Shown here: positions 1 to 9,848 of the stretch, piece by piece
How positions within the stretch are numbered: the stretch's first letter is position 1
How the letters are laid out: each line of letters opens with the position of its first letter
NCBI GenBank assembly: GCA_024500155.1
Contig: CM044869.1
Coordinates: 25,790,501 to 25,854,500, forward strand
From: Chenopodium formosanum
Lineage: Eukaryota > Streptophyta > Magnoliopsida > Caryophyllales > Amaranthaceae
DNA: 64,000 nucleotides
Reading direction: 5' to 3'
The notes under the pieces: generated by a model
The model's database searches: none
The model's input: the letters and a program-made list of their open reading frames with translations, nothing else
What the model was told of the DNA's origin: nothing
Program-made: the position numbers and the translations under genes

Positions 1-245
1 ACTCGAGTGACTTATTAATTCCTTTTGAATTAATTTATCGCGTCGGATCGTTAGTTGCTTGGGTGTGACCCACAGGGTTCAGTCAAGATTAAGCTGTAAT
101 TTTAATTATACATTAATATTACTGATCGGAAGCGGCCTCCACCTAGGCATTCCGATCACTTGACCTCACTGAATAATTAGCTTTCTAATAATTCCGAACC
201 TTCTATCGGAATAATACACTTGTTCGAAGGACACCATTCCTATCA
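1..245 (-). mobile_element. Ty1/copia LTR fragment, minus orientation
   Basis: The stretch matches the LTR ends at 39840-40027 and 43169-43409 in the same orientation, and the LTR starts at 3870 and 44427 in reverse complement. The LTR 5' end (TGATAGGAATGG on the minus strand) lies at 245. Only the U3 side is in the window; the rest lies to the left. It is probably the counterpart of the minus-strand copia LTR that precedes copy B at 42905-43409. Confidence 0.85.
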
Positions 246-953
246 GATTATGATTATGATTTTGAAAGCGATAAAGGGTATATGGAAGATGATTCATTTG
301 ATGAAATTTTGAAAACAACCCCCTTTATCCAACTTGAACCTCAACACTCTTTGCAACCCATTGAAGATCCCATTTTGGTGGACCTAAAAACTAATTTGAG
401 GTTGTTAAGAGAAAAGATGGGTCGTGGTGATGATGAGATACTCATGTTTGATCATGTTGAGTTGGGGAATGTTGAGAATGAAAATCATGCTCTTATTGAG
501 AGTGAATAATCCCAATTGGTAGTTAAGGATATTTTCAAACTCTTTGAGGTTAGTGAAGATGTGTTAAAAGGGAATTCGTTGGAGGAAATGACTTGTGTTT
601 CAATGCAAGGTGGTGTGATTGAAGTTGTGAGTGAGGTACCCATTCCAATTTTTTCAACCTACACCCCTTTTTCAAGAAAACTTGTTAACATTCCTTCTTG
701 TCCTAGCTCAATTCCATATAGTCTCAAAGTTCCGCCAATTGAGGGGCCCTTTATCTCTCTAGCTCCCCATGACCCTTCTTTTGAACTCAATGATGGGATT
801 TCACCTCGCACAAAGCAACAAAATGAGTTTGTTCCTCCCTCCCCTTTCTCTAGTTTTCATTTTCATTTTTCTACTTCTTATTTTCTCGAATTTTATTTTA
901 ATTCCTTTTGTTTTTCTTTTTCCCCTTATCTCAAGCATAAAGTCTCCTTGTAA
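246..953 (+). pseudogene. ORF fragment of a pol-less Athila-like element (second copy)
   Basis: One frame runs from 246 to 953, broken only by a TAA at 507-509, giving about 236 residues. It is acidic at the start, proline- and serine-rich in the middle, and ends in a Phe-rich tail. It resembles the C-terminal half of the ORF at 8263-9848: both have a TPFSR- or TPISR-type segment, an IP..P..IP run, then the F-rich tail. The noncoding sequence after the stop (954-1330) also matches that after 9848, including the shared block around GGGAAGTAACCCGTG. No gag, protease or polymerase motif was recognised. The function is unknown. It is cut on the left by a copia LTR. Confidence 0.6.
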
Positions 954-1611
954 TTTATGCTTGCTTGTCATATAAGCATTACATATGCTCTTTTTCTTGA
1001 TATGTTTACCGGTGCATATGAAAAGCTTTTACGTTCTTTGTCGGGTTATTTACTAGATTGGTCTTGCTTGGACGTTAAAAAAGCCTTTGCGGGAAGTAAC
1101 CCGTGTTTTATTGCTTTCATTTTCTTTTCTTTTTAGATTAGATTTTCTCTCACGAAAATGTTTGTGTGCCCTTTGCTAGGTACATGACTTGATATACTCT
1201 TATGCATTGGTGTTGGATCAAGAATTAAAGAGGTTTGATTCCACATTTTCTAGCATTTGGTATAAAAGGCATAGCTTTGGAGGGAATTGGAAAGCTTTAA
1301 AAGGCTATGATATGGAGTCGTCACATAACTCACATGCTTAGAGCATGAGAAGTATGAAGTATCAATAAATATAAATCTAAGTAATGGATCTTTAGATTAT
1401 GATAAAAAAAACATCCAAAGTACATGGATAAGTAAAAGGGATGAGTTCTTGACGCATGGAAACAAATGTAATTTGAGAATTGATGTTGCAAGCACATCCT
1501 TAGCAAGGATCAAGATCCCTTAACAAGGAAGCGGTTTATAAGCACGAGCTAAAATCCATCGTGGCTTGAGAATGACAACATGGACGTGCATCCATGTGTA
1601 ATGTGCGGAAA
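954..1611 (+). mobile_element. Noncoding tail of the pol-less element, then unassigned sequence
   Basis: Positions 954-1330 are homologous to 9790-10070 downstream of the related ORF. From about 1331 to 1611 I recognise nothing; the sequence then becomes copia 3' internal sequence shared with 43466 onward. Confidence 0.5.
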
Positions 1612-2027
1612 TTTAAGGTAAATTTCCATGATCATAAGTGATTTGGGTATCCCAAATCAATGTGACCCGTTTGGAATAAAATCCAAGCAAAGAACCATTA
1701 GGAAGTCTATTGAAATATATGTTGAGAATGTTGTTGCCTTAAAGGCAATAATAAGAAAGTTGTTCAATGGAAAGTTCGTTGTTGAACAATGATGATTTTA
1801 GGTTGTCAAGTTGAAGATCTCAAATCATGAAAATGAGTTGGAGCCATCCCTTGGATAATAAATCCTAAATCACATATAATTCATAAAACTCTCAAATTTT
1901 ATCATCTTATTATGAAAGAGATCGATAATGAAGATGCCATGATCTACAAAGTAATCATAACTAAACCTTTGCAATAAGTGAACGACAACATTCACAATTG
2001 CATGAAAGAATTCAAGCATATTAAATA

Positions 2028-2262
2028 CGGTTTTTTCACCATATACCACTGAGTTTTAACTTAATTCACCAGATACCACAAAAAACTTTCTAATTCACTA
2101 TGTACTATTGAGTTCATGTGCAATAGCACAAAATACCTTTTTTTGGTAACTGCCATTAGTCTGTCGTTAGCCTGCCGTTTGGGGTATTTTACTAATTCAC
2201 CATATACCCATGTTTATAAAGTTATTTCACCATATACCATTAAATTGAAAGATATTTCACTA
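2028..2262 (+). repeat. Left terminal inverted repeat
   Basis: Contains six degenerate units of the type TTCACCATATACC. The reverse complement is at 2735-2966, with matching order of units and interspersed words such as TGTGCAATA and GTCTGTCGTT. Confidence 0.85.
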
Positions 2263-2398
2263 TATACCCAAAAATTAAAATGGTTATTTAAAAAAAAAAA
2301 AAATTTAGTCGTTGACTGTTATAACGAATAGTTTAGTACATAAACATAATAATCGAGGGATTGAGGCAAGACTTCACCCTTTAAAAGCATTTGCAAAG

Positions 2399-2762
2399 AT
2401 GTCAACACATTTGAAATCATCATCGTCATCTTACGAATATGCATACATATGAATGCTAAACAAAGATTGTACATGTGGGAAGAAATTTGCAATAAGGAGC
2501 TATGATTCGGCAAAATATCCATAAAAGTTGTACTATAAGTGTGATATATGAGAGAAATTTCGATGGTGCAAGGGTAATGCCGAGCAAAATGTCCTTTCAG
2601 GTTATGATTTTCAAACCAGGGGAAGCATAGACACACAATGTCATAGACATGAGAGCATGTTGAAGGAGCTCAAGAGAAGAGTAGTGAAGCAGCAAAAAAT
2701 AGGAGGTGCAACAATTAAAACAGTCTTTCAAATTCTAGGTATATGGTGAAATATCTTTTAAT
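2399..2762 (+). pseudogene. GRF-type zinc-finger ORF remnant inside the TIR element
   Basis: An ATG at 2399 opens a frame with a Ser-rich start, then CTCGKKFAIRS, a YYKC block, KFRWCK, and a Lys/Arg-rich possible coiled coil (MLKELKRRVVKQQ). The spacing fits the plant GRF zinc finger (C-x-C ... R-x-S ... FY-x-C ... C-x-x-F-x-W). Three in-frame stops break it; one sits where the third zinc ligand is expected. It lies entirely between the two inverted repeats, so it was captured by, or belongs to, the transposon. The domain call is by eye. Confidence 0.6.
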
Positions 2763-2966
2763 ATAATGGTATCTGGTGAAATAACTTTATAAATATGGGA
2801 ATATGGTGAATTAGTAAAATAAAACAAACGACAGACTAACGACAGTTATAAAAAAAATGTATTTTGTGGTATTGCACAGGAAATCCATGGTACATGATGA
2901 ATTAGAAATTTTTGGTGGTACATGGTGAATTAATTTAAAACTCAGTGGTAAATGGTGAAAATTCCG
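2735..2966 (-). repeat. Right terminal inverted repeat
   Basis: Reverse complement of the left arm, ending ...GGTGAAAATTCCG. The host copia sequence resumes at GGGTATGATTTC, exactly as in copy B. Confidence 0.85.
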
Positions 2967-3858
2967 TTAGGGTATGATTTCTATTAATGTTTTGTGAAGA
3001 GTATTACTCTTAAAACATTTTGGGAAAACCATTTATCATCAGATGAAACGTTGAAAGGTTTCATAGTGGAATAAAATTTACTAATTATTCCACAAAATTA
3101 TTTAATTGTGGTTTAGAATTAAATAATGAGTCCATTCGATAATGAGAGTATTCAAAATAGGGTATGAAGACAATGTCTTGGATAAAGAAACACCTATTAA
3201 GTGGACATTGAATATTTTAATCGAAAATTATCCCTAATCAAGGTCATTTAAATGTTGGATGATTAATGACCACTTAAGATTAGTGTATAGTATGATTTAT
3301 AGCATTGTTTCTTGTGCTACAAGGACATGATTGCCATAAATAATTTGCATGGGTATTGGTTTAGAACCATACTAGATCGACCTATGAGAATACTTTACGA
3401 GATTAAAAATCGTCAAAAGTATATTTCTCATTATGGCTATCGGAACCTTTTTCCTCGACCATGAGTATTGTAAGTTCTCTTGTTTGAGTACTAGTCCGTT
3501 TTGATGTCAGTCAAACGTTTGCCGTACATGGAGATTATAACGGCAACACTCGGGCGGCTAGGTCCTCTTAGTAAGAGAAGCATACAAGTGCAAGAATGGG
3601 AATTTCCCCCTATCAAAATAAAAGGGAACATATCTTTGTTGTTTACAAGGCATCTCGATGAGCGAGACTGTGAAAATGCATGGCCGTGCTCAGATGAATT
3701 TTAGAAATCATCTGGTTACTGACAGTCAAACTCAGAAATCTAGAAACACTTCTGGACGTAAAAAGGATGACGAATAATCTTATCTTATATTTCATGAAGA
3801 GGCATTAAGCGACATAGGAAATAGGCTATACACTAAAAGCGCACTTGTCCGGAACGAC

Positions 3859-3869
3859 GGGTGGGAGAT
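3859..3869 (+). other. Polypurine tract of copia copy A
   Basis: GGGTGGGAGAT directly precedes the LTR start TGAAAGG. This is the expected priming site for plus-strand DNA synthesis. The same tract appears before 44427 and, in reverse complement, next to 40027. Confidence 0.75.
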
Positions 3870-4229
3870 TGAAAGGAATGGTGTCCTTCGAACAAGTGTA
3901 TTATTCCGATAGAGGGTTCGGAATTATTATAAAGCTAATTATTCAGTGAGGTCAAGTGATCGGAATGCCTAGCTGGAGGTCGCTTCTGATTAGTAATATT
4001 AATACATAATTAATATTACAAGTTAATCTTGACTGAACACTTTGGGTCACACCAAATCGAGTAACCAATCCAAAACGACGAATTAATTCGATAGGATTAA
4101 ATGAGTCAATATAGTTATTACGAATAAAGACGTCAGATTCTGAGATTAAAACGTTGAAACCGAGAGTCGCAAGTTGAGTCGATTTTACAAATAGAGAAGA
4201 CGAGAAAATATGTCAAATGACAAGTGAAC

Positions 4230-4500
4230 GCGCGAAGACCTAGCCTCACGTTGGCCTAGCCAAGCAAGGGTTAGGTGTGCAAGGCTAGCAAGGTAGCTAG
4301 CCATGCGCTTGCCTTTACCGCAAGCCTAGGAGCCACGATTGTGTGTTGGCTTGGCGAGAAAGCAAGCTAGTAGCGCCAGCTTGCAAGCATGCGAGCAAAG
4401 CGATGCTAGTAGTGTTAGCACTAGCCTGTAAGCATGCGAGCAGGCCTAGCAGTAGACCGCTTGCTCGCGTGGGCTTGCGGCATGCTAGCATGCCCAACCG
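4230..4500 (+). repeat. GCTAGC/GCATGC palindrome cluster in copia U3
   Basis: Many copies of short palindromes (GCTAGC, GCATGC, GCTTGC/GCAAGC) are packed into about 270 bp inside an otherwise AT-rich LTR. Copy B has the same cluster in shorter form (46665-46860). It lies about 290-560 bp upstream of the TATA box. Confidence 0.8.
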
Positions 4501-4792
4501 AGGGCAAGGCCACTAGCTAGGCTAGCCTTGAGGCCCAAGGCATGTGGTTGGTCATTCTTTGTTTGACAAAGTGTTCCATGCACATGGGGTTGGTAAGTTT
4601 ATGCTTGCCCTCCAAGGATGGGTTTATGTTCCTTACCTACTCCCTTCCACATGTTGACACTTGTCATTTGACTATTACATAGCTAATTTAATTTAATTTG
4701 GAATTAAATTAATTGCTTACTTTTCTCACTCTATCATTTCTCCCACATGGAAAAATGATTGAAGTTTTTGGGAGCCTTTGCCTATAAATACC

Positions 4793-4800
4793 AACCTTAG
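4793..4800 (+). promoter_or_regulatory. TATA box of copia LTR copy A
   Basis: TATAAATA in the context GCCTATAAATACC, conserved in copy B at 47140. Confidence 0.75.
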
Positions 4801-5178
4801 GAGTTGGGATTATTCACTTGAGTTGAACTCAATAAGGCATCTCCCACTAGGTTAGAAAACCTTTAAATTCGTAATACTCTAGTCTTTCTCGGTCTAACCC
4901 CGACTACAATTCGGGGTAAGGGCCGCACGGGTCCGGTCTCGAGGGTGTGAGACGTTGGAGGCTAGCGCATTTGCGGGGCTCAACGCTTTCAAGTCCAAGC
5001 TCTAAGAAAGAGCGAAGCACACATCAAGGGTAATTTCATCTTTTTCTTTTCTTGTTAATTAATTATGTTATTAATTATGTTGTTAATTAATATGCATGTT
5101 TTAGTTGCATTAATATATGTGTGGGTCTTGGGGTCGGGTTTTAGTTCTGTGTGGTGTTGGACATCACAAAACCCAACG

Positions 5179-5540
5179 ATTAGATAAAGTGATAATGAAC
5201 AGTGTATATAAAATTGTACATATATATAAAGTAATTGATCATATGAACCAATCATCCTTTTCACAATCATATTTCATCAACATTATTCAAAAATAAAGTG
5301 ATCAATACATAAAGTAAAAATGAAAAACAAACAAATGCAAAATAGATGTTATATGAACCAATCATCCATTTCACAATCATATTTCATCAACATTATTAAA
5401 AAATAAAGTGATCAATACATAAAGTGATCAATACATAAAGTGAAAATGATATAAGCTATCTAATAAAATGTACATATATGTAAAGGTAAATGATCATACT
5501 AGTAAAGGTAAATAAACAAATTCGAAAATAGATGCTATAT
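5179..5540. mobile_element. MULE 3' noncoding flank with a local tandem duplication
   Basis: AT-rich and homologous to 47535-47738 plus 48874-48909. Copy A has a unit of about 110 bp in two copies (from 5241 and from 5351), and a 16-18 bp unit repeated near 5408-5440. Copy B has one copy. The position near 5505 (AGTAAAGGTAAAT) is the empty site for the CACTA insertion of copy B. Confidence 0.7.
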
Positions 5541-6344
5541 TTAAGAATAATTAAAATACTTTTTCCAAAAATATTCAAATTCAGTTTGAGTTTCACAATA
5601 CTTCAGAAAATAACCAAACAAATTTGTAAAGCCATCCAAAGCTCTCAAAACACCAATATGCTTCTTTGAATTTTGCTCAATGATCCAAACACAAAGACGA
5701 TGATGCATGCTAGGAGGGAAAACATTCTGAATACCGGCTGCAATTGCTTGAGCTTGATCTGTCATAATTGTGAGACGACTTTTCTTTCCCATAGATTTTA
5801 AGAATGTATCAAAGAGCCATACAAAAGATTTAGTTTGCTCATTGAGAATAAAACCCATACCAAACATAATGTTATTAGCATGATGATTCATGCCAACAAA
5901 TGGAGCACAACTCATTCCGTATTTATTCGTCGTATACGTAGTATCAAAAATCAGCAAATCTAAAAAATACTCATAAATCTCTCTTCATCCGACCATCACA
6001 ACAAAAATAGTTAACTAAACATCTTGTTCAAAATCGTAGTAAAATTCAACTTTATTAAATTTTCTTTTTGCAAAGTATTTGATTAGTTGATGACTGTCAC
6101 AACCATCAATTAAAGATCGTTTTTCAGCGGATAAAGCATTATAGGAATTGGGTCCCGTAAATCCTAAATTGGGAGAACCACCAACATCCTTCTTCATTGC
6201 TCTCAAAGCTGTAGAAATTTTAACTCCACTACACCTTAATGTAGACATGAATTGCAAATTTTCTTTAGAAACACTCCTTTGAGACCTTAACAAATGTCTT
6301 TTTTCAAAATGAATCATATGATGATTATGTTTCATATAATTCAT
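5541..6344 (-). pseudogene. FAR1-like MULE transposase, copy A (C-terminal and middle parts)
   Basis: The minus strand encodes a linker (MNYMKHNHHMIHFEKRHLL, 6344-6015), then the MULE catalytic core 5957-5541. Visible are the first Asp in DTTY, the second Asp in MTDQ, and the Cys of RLCVW. The His expected after the Trp is Ile (VWII; copy B has VWHI). Both copies stop at KKYFNYS, so the C-terminal zinc finger was already lost before duplication. Frameshifts separate the segments. The N-terminal FAR1 domain lies across the inserted element, at 15597-15713. FAR1-type proteins derive from MULE transposases; here the setting is a transposon, not a domesticated gene. Confidence 0.85.
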
Positions 6345-6884
6345 TGTACATGTTCATAAACTTAAACGATCAATCTTGAACTGAATAAAAGCCAAACAAC
6401 CAGTTCTTTTTTCAAGTCATAAATGGAACCCATTTGATGAGCATTTAGGTTGTTTTTACCTTCCTTTCATAGCTTTTCTTCTTAATAAATGCTTAGTTTA
6501 TGCCTTTTCTCTTTGTTCTACCTTTTCTCTCTTATTTTGTGGTTTTGTGCAATTCTATGGTTTTTCTAGTCTTTTCTCCTTTATTTGTTCTTATTTCGTG
6601 GTTGTAGGTATTGTACGAGGTTCGGGTCTTGATATGGATGGATTACTAAGGTAGAAGATGCGTTTGGAGCAAGCTTATAGCATTAGGAAAGCTCAAGGTA
6701 CAAGGAAGTGGATTCTCCAAGTTCTAGCTCTTGCGCTCTCAAGCCGTGCTCTCATGAGGATGTGGTGTCGAACCCACTGTCAAGTGCTTTTGAAACTGCC
6801 TCTCTTAGTGTTCATCATCATCATATTGCGCGCTCACTTGAAGTCCTTTAGCGAACGCACGAAGCCTCGAGAAGAACCGAAGAA

Positions 6885-6960
6885 ACCAAGAGGAGCGCGG
6901 GCGCGCAGCCCAACCGCGCGGGAGCGCAGCCTTGATGTGCGAGCGCGCCTCCCTAGGTCC
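6885..6960 (+). repeat. GCGCG-rich array upstream of the TATA box
   Basis: Repeated GAGCGCG / GCGCGCAGCC / GAGCGCGCC words lie within about 75 bp, some 35-105 bp upstream of the TATA box. The 3' LTR equivalent is at 12580-12640. Confidence 0.75.
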
Positions 6961-6991
6961 TTGGTTTTTCTCTGTTTTATTTCGCGCCTCT

Positions 6992-6999
6992 TATAAATA
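6992..6999 (+). promoter_or_regulatory. TATA box, pol-less element 5' LTR
   Basis: TATAAATA after CGCGCCTCT. The 3' LTR copy is at 12679-12686. Confidence 0.7.
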
Positions 7000-7934
7000 T
7001 CTACTTGTAACCCGATTTTTGTGTGTAGAATTAGAATTAGAATTCATAATTTTAGCTTAGTTGAGAGTTTCTCTTTCTAGTTTTAGGGTTAGTTTAGGAG
7101 TAGATTTAGAGAGAGAAAGTGAGGAATTTCAATGGTGATTGAGAGATTGAAGATTCAATGGTGACAATTGTGTTAAAGATCTTCTCTATTATCAATGAGC
7201 ATATCTAACTCTGTCTCATTTTATTGCTTTGTTTAATATTCATGTTTGTTTGGATTGATTTTGATGTTTGATATTTAATTAGTGTAGTTGTTCTTGATAT
7301 TTTGTTGATTCTTGATTTCCTTAGTTGTTAGTTGATTAGATGATGATTTTAGAGTAGTTGTTTGGCTAGGGATTGGGTAAAACTTGGATGATTGATTAAT
7401 TGTGCTTAATTTGGGGATTGTGTTGATTAATTGTTGAGAGTAAAGTGATTAATGGAATTTGTGCATGTGTGTAATTCGATTAGGCCTTGAGAATTATGCT
7501 AGATTACATTGCGAGTCTACATTGATACGGACCATTGATTTATAGCTCACAATTGTCGATTGAGTTTGGTTAGTGACGTTCCTAGTTAGAGTCTCTCGTA
7601 GTTGGCGCTACTTAGACCTGTAGGAGATAGCTTGTCGAGCTCTTTTGGTTTGCATGTTGTTCCCAAGTTGCTACAATTGTCATGATTACTCGGTGATCCC
7701 TATTCCCTAGTGTTTTATTTGTTTGGTTTTTTGTTTGTTAGTTGTTAGTGTTCTCTCTTATCTTTGGGTTCGACCTAGCTTATGTGCATAATTGAGAGTG
7801 CTTGAACATTACCGTTCCTTTGGGTTTGACCCTTGATTTGCCTCTATACTCGTATTTAGGTTTGTTAAGTGTTTATAAATTTAGTTTGACCAAGGGAGGA
7901 TTAGTCAACGACCTAGTTTTACCCCTCGTCAAAA

Positions 7935-7952
7935 TGGCGCCGTTGCCGGGGA
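7935..7952 (+). other. Primer-binding site, tRNA-Asp type
   Basis: TGGCGCCGTTGCCGGGGA begins three bases after the LTR end. This word is complementary to the 3' end of plant tRNA-Asp and is typical of Athila-group Ty3 elements. Confidence 0.85.
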
Positions 7953-8047
7953 ACGGTGTCTATGTTTGAGTGTTTTTGATTGCTTGAGTCTAGGTCTTTG
8001 TATATACTTTTCTTTTATTTGATTTTTGTTTGTTTTATGTAAAAAAA

Positions 8048-8308
8048 ATGGCATGTCTATCATTTCCTGAATATGACAATGAGCCTTTTTGTGAATCTTT
8101 CAATAGACTTGAGGGATTTTTAGACTATAATTGTTGTAGTCTTTGGGAGGCTTGTGAGATTTGTTATTTTGCTTTGAATGTGCAAACTAGGAATGAAGTT
8201 GAATGCATGCATAATGGTGAATTTAGAGCATTGTTAATTGATGATGCTTGGGATTTCTTTGTTAGGGTTGCTTGGGATGTTTACAATAGGGGTAATTATG
8301 TTTTCTAA
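8048..8308 (+). CDS. Unknown ORF 1 of the pol-less element
   Basis: From the ATG at 8048 it encodes 86 residues starting MACLSFPEYDNEPF, rich in Cys, aromatic and acidic residues. It is the first ATG frame after the PBS. It overlaps the next frame (+1 relative), so the two may once have been one ORF joined by a frameshift, or may need recoding. No known domain was recognised. Confidence 0.45.
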   Translation: MACLSFPEYDNEPFCESFNRLEGFLDYNCCSLWEACEICYFALNVQTRNEVECMHNGEFRALLIDDAWDFFVRVAWDVYNRGNYVF

Positions 8309-9848
8309 TGTTGATGTGCAATGTCTTGATTCTTCTAATATTAGCATGATTTCCCATGGTTTATCACATGATCCCATTAGTGAACCTAAAATAAATGTTT
8401 TCAATTCTATTTCCCTTTTTGTTCATGATGATGAGGTGCATGCTCAAGTTGATGCTAATGGTGAGTTTCAATTTTCTTCACTATTTACCATGCCTTCTTG
8501 TGATGTAGTTCTTTCCCTTAATAACGAATCTCATATGCTTGATTGTGCCTCCTCTCCCCTATTTAATGAAAATGCTTATGATTTTAATGTGCATGGTCCT
8601 ACCCTTGGTTGTGACTCTTCTTTTACTATTAATCAACCCTCTTTGCCTTTTTATTCTCCAAACTCTTGTGATGAGTCTCTAGTCCCCTATAGCCAAATTG
8701 ATGAATCTTTGAGGGAGTTAGAGATGAATCCTAATCTTAGGCCCTTGGAGAGACAAGTGATGGAAACTTTGAGGAGTTAATTGGAAATGATTAGAGAGCG
8801 TGAGGGTGTTTTTAATAAAGAATTGAAAAGAAAGGAAGAGTTGAAAAGTCAATTGTCCTCCTTGATGCTTGTTTGTGAAAAATCCCTATCCAATGTATGT
8901 GTTGAGGATGATGATGATGATTTTGAGCAACCAAGAGAGGGTGAGGATCCCTTTGGTGAGCATTTGAGTGATGGTGAAGGAGTTGAGAATGAAGAGAGTG
9001 TTAATTTCGAAAACCCCAACCCTCCTTCCCATCTTGATGAGTCTCTTATACATGATTGTGATTTTTCTATCCATGAGTACTTGGACTCGTTTGAGGTTAT
9101 GTCCCATAATTTCTTTGAGAGTCAAAAGAAAACCCATAGCCTTTTGAATGAGTTCATTGAGGATGCTTCATGGGAGAGATATGAGTTTGAAATGAATTTG
9201 CATCTTTTCGTGCATGGTTTTGAGACTTTAGGCTTTGAGGATATTCAGGGAGTTGTTGTTCATAGTTGTGATGAAGGGGATTATGTAATTCCTCTTGGAA
9301 CTTGGATGTTTGAGGGAGATGGAGATCATGAGTGTTCTTCTTTTGAGGATTCTATGATTGATTTTTATGCCCTCATTGGCGATGTGAGACCTTATGGTGA
9401 GGGAGTAGCTACCCCTTTCCCCTTTTCTCATACCCCTATTTCAAGAAGATTTAACCATATCCCTTACACTCCTATATCCCTCCCTTCCTTTGTCAATGAG
9501 CCTATTGGGGACCCCCTTGTCTATGATGATTTATATGGGCCTCATTTGTCCCCTATTGAGGAAAAGGGTGATGTTGCAACCCAAAAATATTATGAGGAGA
9601 GTTTGCCTTCTTCTTCTTCTTCTTCTTCTTCTTCTTCTTTTTCCTTTTTTTATTTTGTTGAATTTTCTTTTGATTCTTCTTATTTCTCTTGGCATGTCTC
9701 TCCTCATAGGTGTGCACTAAGCTTGTTGTATGTCTTCTTTTTGTCATGTGCACAGTTACTTCCTTATGAAATGTGTAGTAGTGCATTTGACAAGCTCTTT
9801 GCGTGCGTTGAATTATTATTTTCTAGAGCGGTCATGCATGGACCTTAA
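8263..9848 (+). pseudogene. Unknown acidic ORF 2 of the pol-less element
   Basis: A single frame of roughly 525 residues is interrupted only by TAA at 8778-8780, which one C-to-T change from CAA would explain. The order is a Ser/Asp-rich N-terminal part, a short charged possible coiled coil just after the stop (EMIREREGVFNKELKRKEEL), long Asp/Glu-rich stretches, a Pro-rich part, a poly-Ser run encoded by a (CTT)n tract at 9607-9639, and a Phe/Tyr-rich hydrophobic end. There is no zinc knuckle, protease, polymerase or integrase motif. A diverged relative is at 246-953. Its upkeep in two copies of a family hints at a function, but that is inference. The protein is not recognised. Confidence 0.5.
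9607..9639 (+). repeat. (CTT)n microsatellite
   Basis: About eleven CTT units encode the poly-Ser run of the unknown ORF. On the minus strand it makes a spurious Lys-rich frame. Confidence 0.9.

Larger units (their letters stand above)
2028..2966. mobile_element. Non-autonomous TIR transposon with long, sub-repeated inverted repeats
   Basis: The ends (2028-2262 and 2735-2966) are imperfect inverted repeats of about 230 bp. Each arm is built from tandem degenerate units of TTTCACCATATACCA type spaced roughly 30-45 bp. The uninterrupted site survives in copy B near 43690-43700, confirming a discrete insertion. The host duplication is short and unclear, possibly 3 bp. Long TIRs suggest a Mutator-like or foldback-type element, but the superfamily is not settled. 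The core carries a broken zinc-finger ORF. Confidence 0.85.
1612..3869 (+). mobile_element. Ty1/copia 3' internal region, copy A
   Basis: Homologous to 43466-44426 (same strand), and its 3' part to 40028-40880 (opposite strand, between the copia pol stop and its LTR). It lies upstream of a purine tract and the LTR, so it is the 3' untranslated part of a plus-strand copia element whose pol has been lost. A small frame at 3501-3704 recurs at 44041-44256 but lies in this 3' region and is probably not a gene. A TIR element interrupts it at 2028-2966. Confidence 0.75.
3870..5178 (+). mobile_element. Ty1/copia 3' LTR, copy A
   Basis: Begins TGAAAGGAATGG after the purine tract and ends at ACATCACAAAACCCAACG, where the copy B equivalent has CCCAACA. 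It carries a GC-rich palindrome cluster at 4230-4500 and a TATA box at 4793-4800, so U3 is long and the transcript should start near 4825. The right neighbour is MULE sequence identical in arrangement to copy B. Confidence 0.85.
6417..7931 (+). mobile_element. 5' LTR of the pol-less Athila-like element
   Basis: Starts TCATAAATGGAACCC. The 3' LTR has nine extra bases before this (TGATGGGTG), so the extreme 5' end is lost. It ends ...CCCCTCGTCA directly before the PBS. It holds a GC-rich array at about 6885-6960 and a TATA box at 6992-6999. Confidence 0.85.

Noticed and set aside
2319..2636. 105-residue minus frame in the TIR element
   Set aside because: It is antisense to the GRF zinc-finger frame, which has recognisable Cys spacing on the plus strand.
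3501..3704. 67-residue frame repeated at 44041-44256
   Set aside because: It lies in the copia 3' region between pol and LTR, and its similarity in both copies is explained by shared ancestry of the element; not called as a gene.
7935..7952. tRNA-like word
   Set aside because: It matches only the complement of a tRNA 3' end directly after an LTR, so it is a primer-binding site, not a tRNA gene. No complete tRNA was seen in the window.
9553..9786. Lys-rich minus-strand frame
   Set aside because: It is the complement of the (CTT)n tract and the unknown plus-strand ORF; low complexity only.
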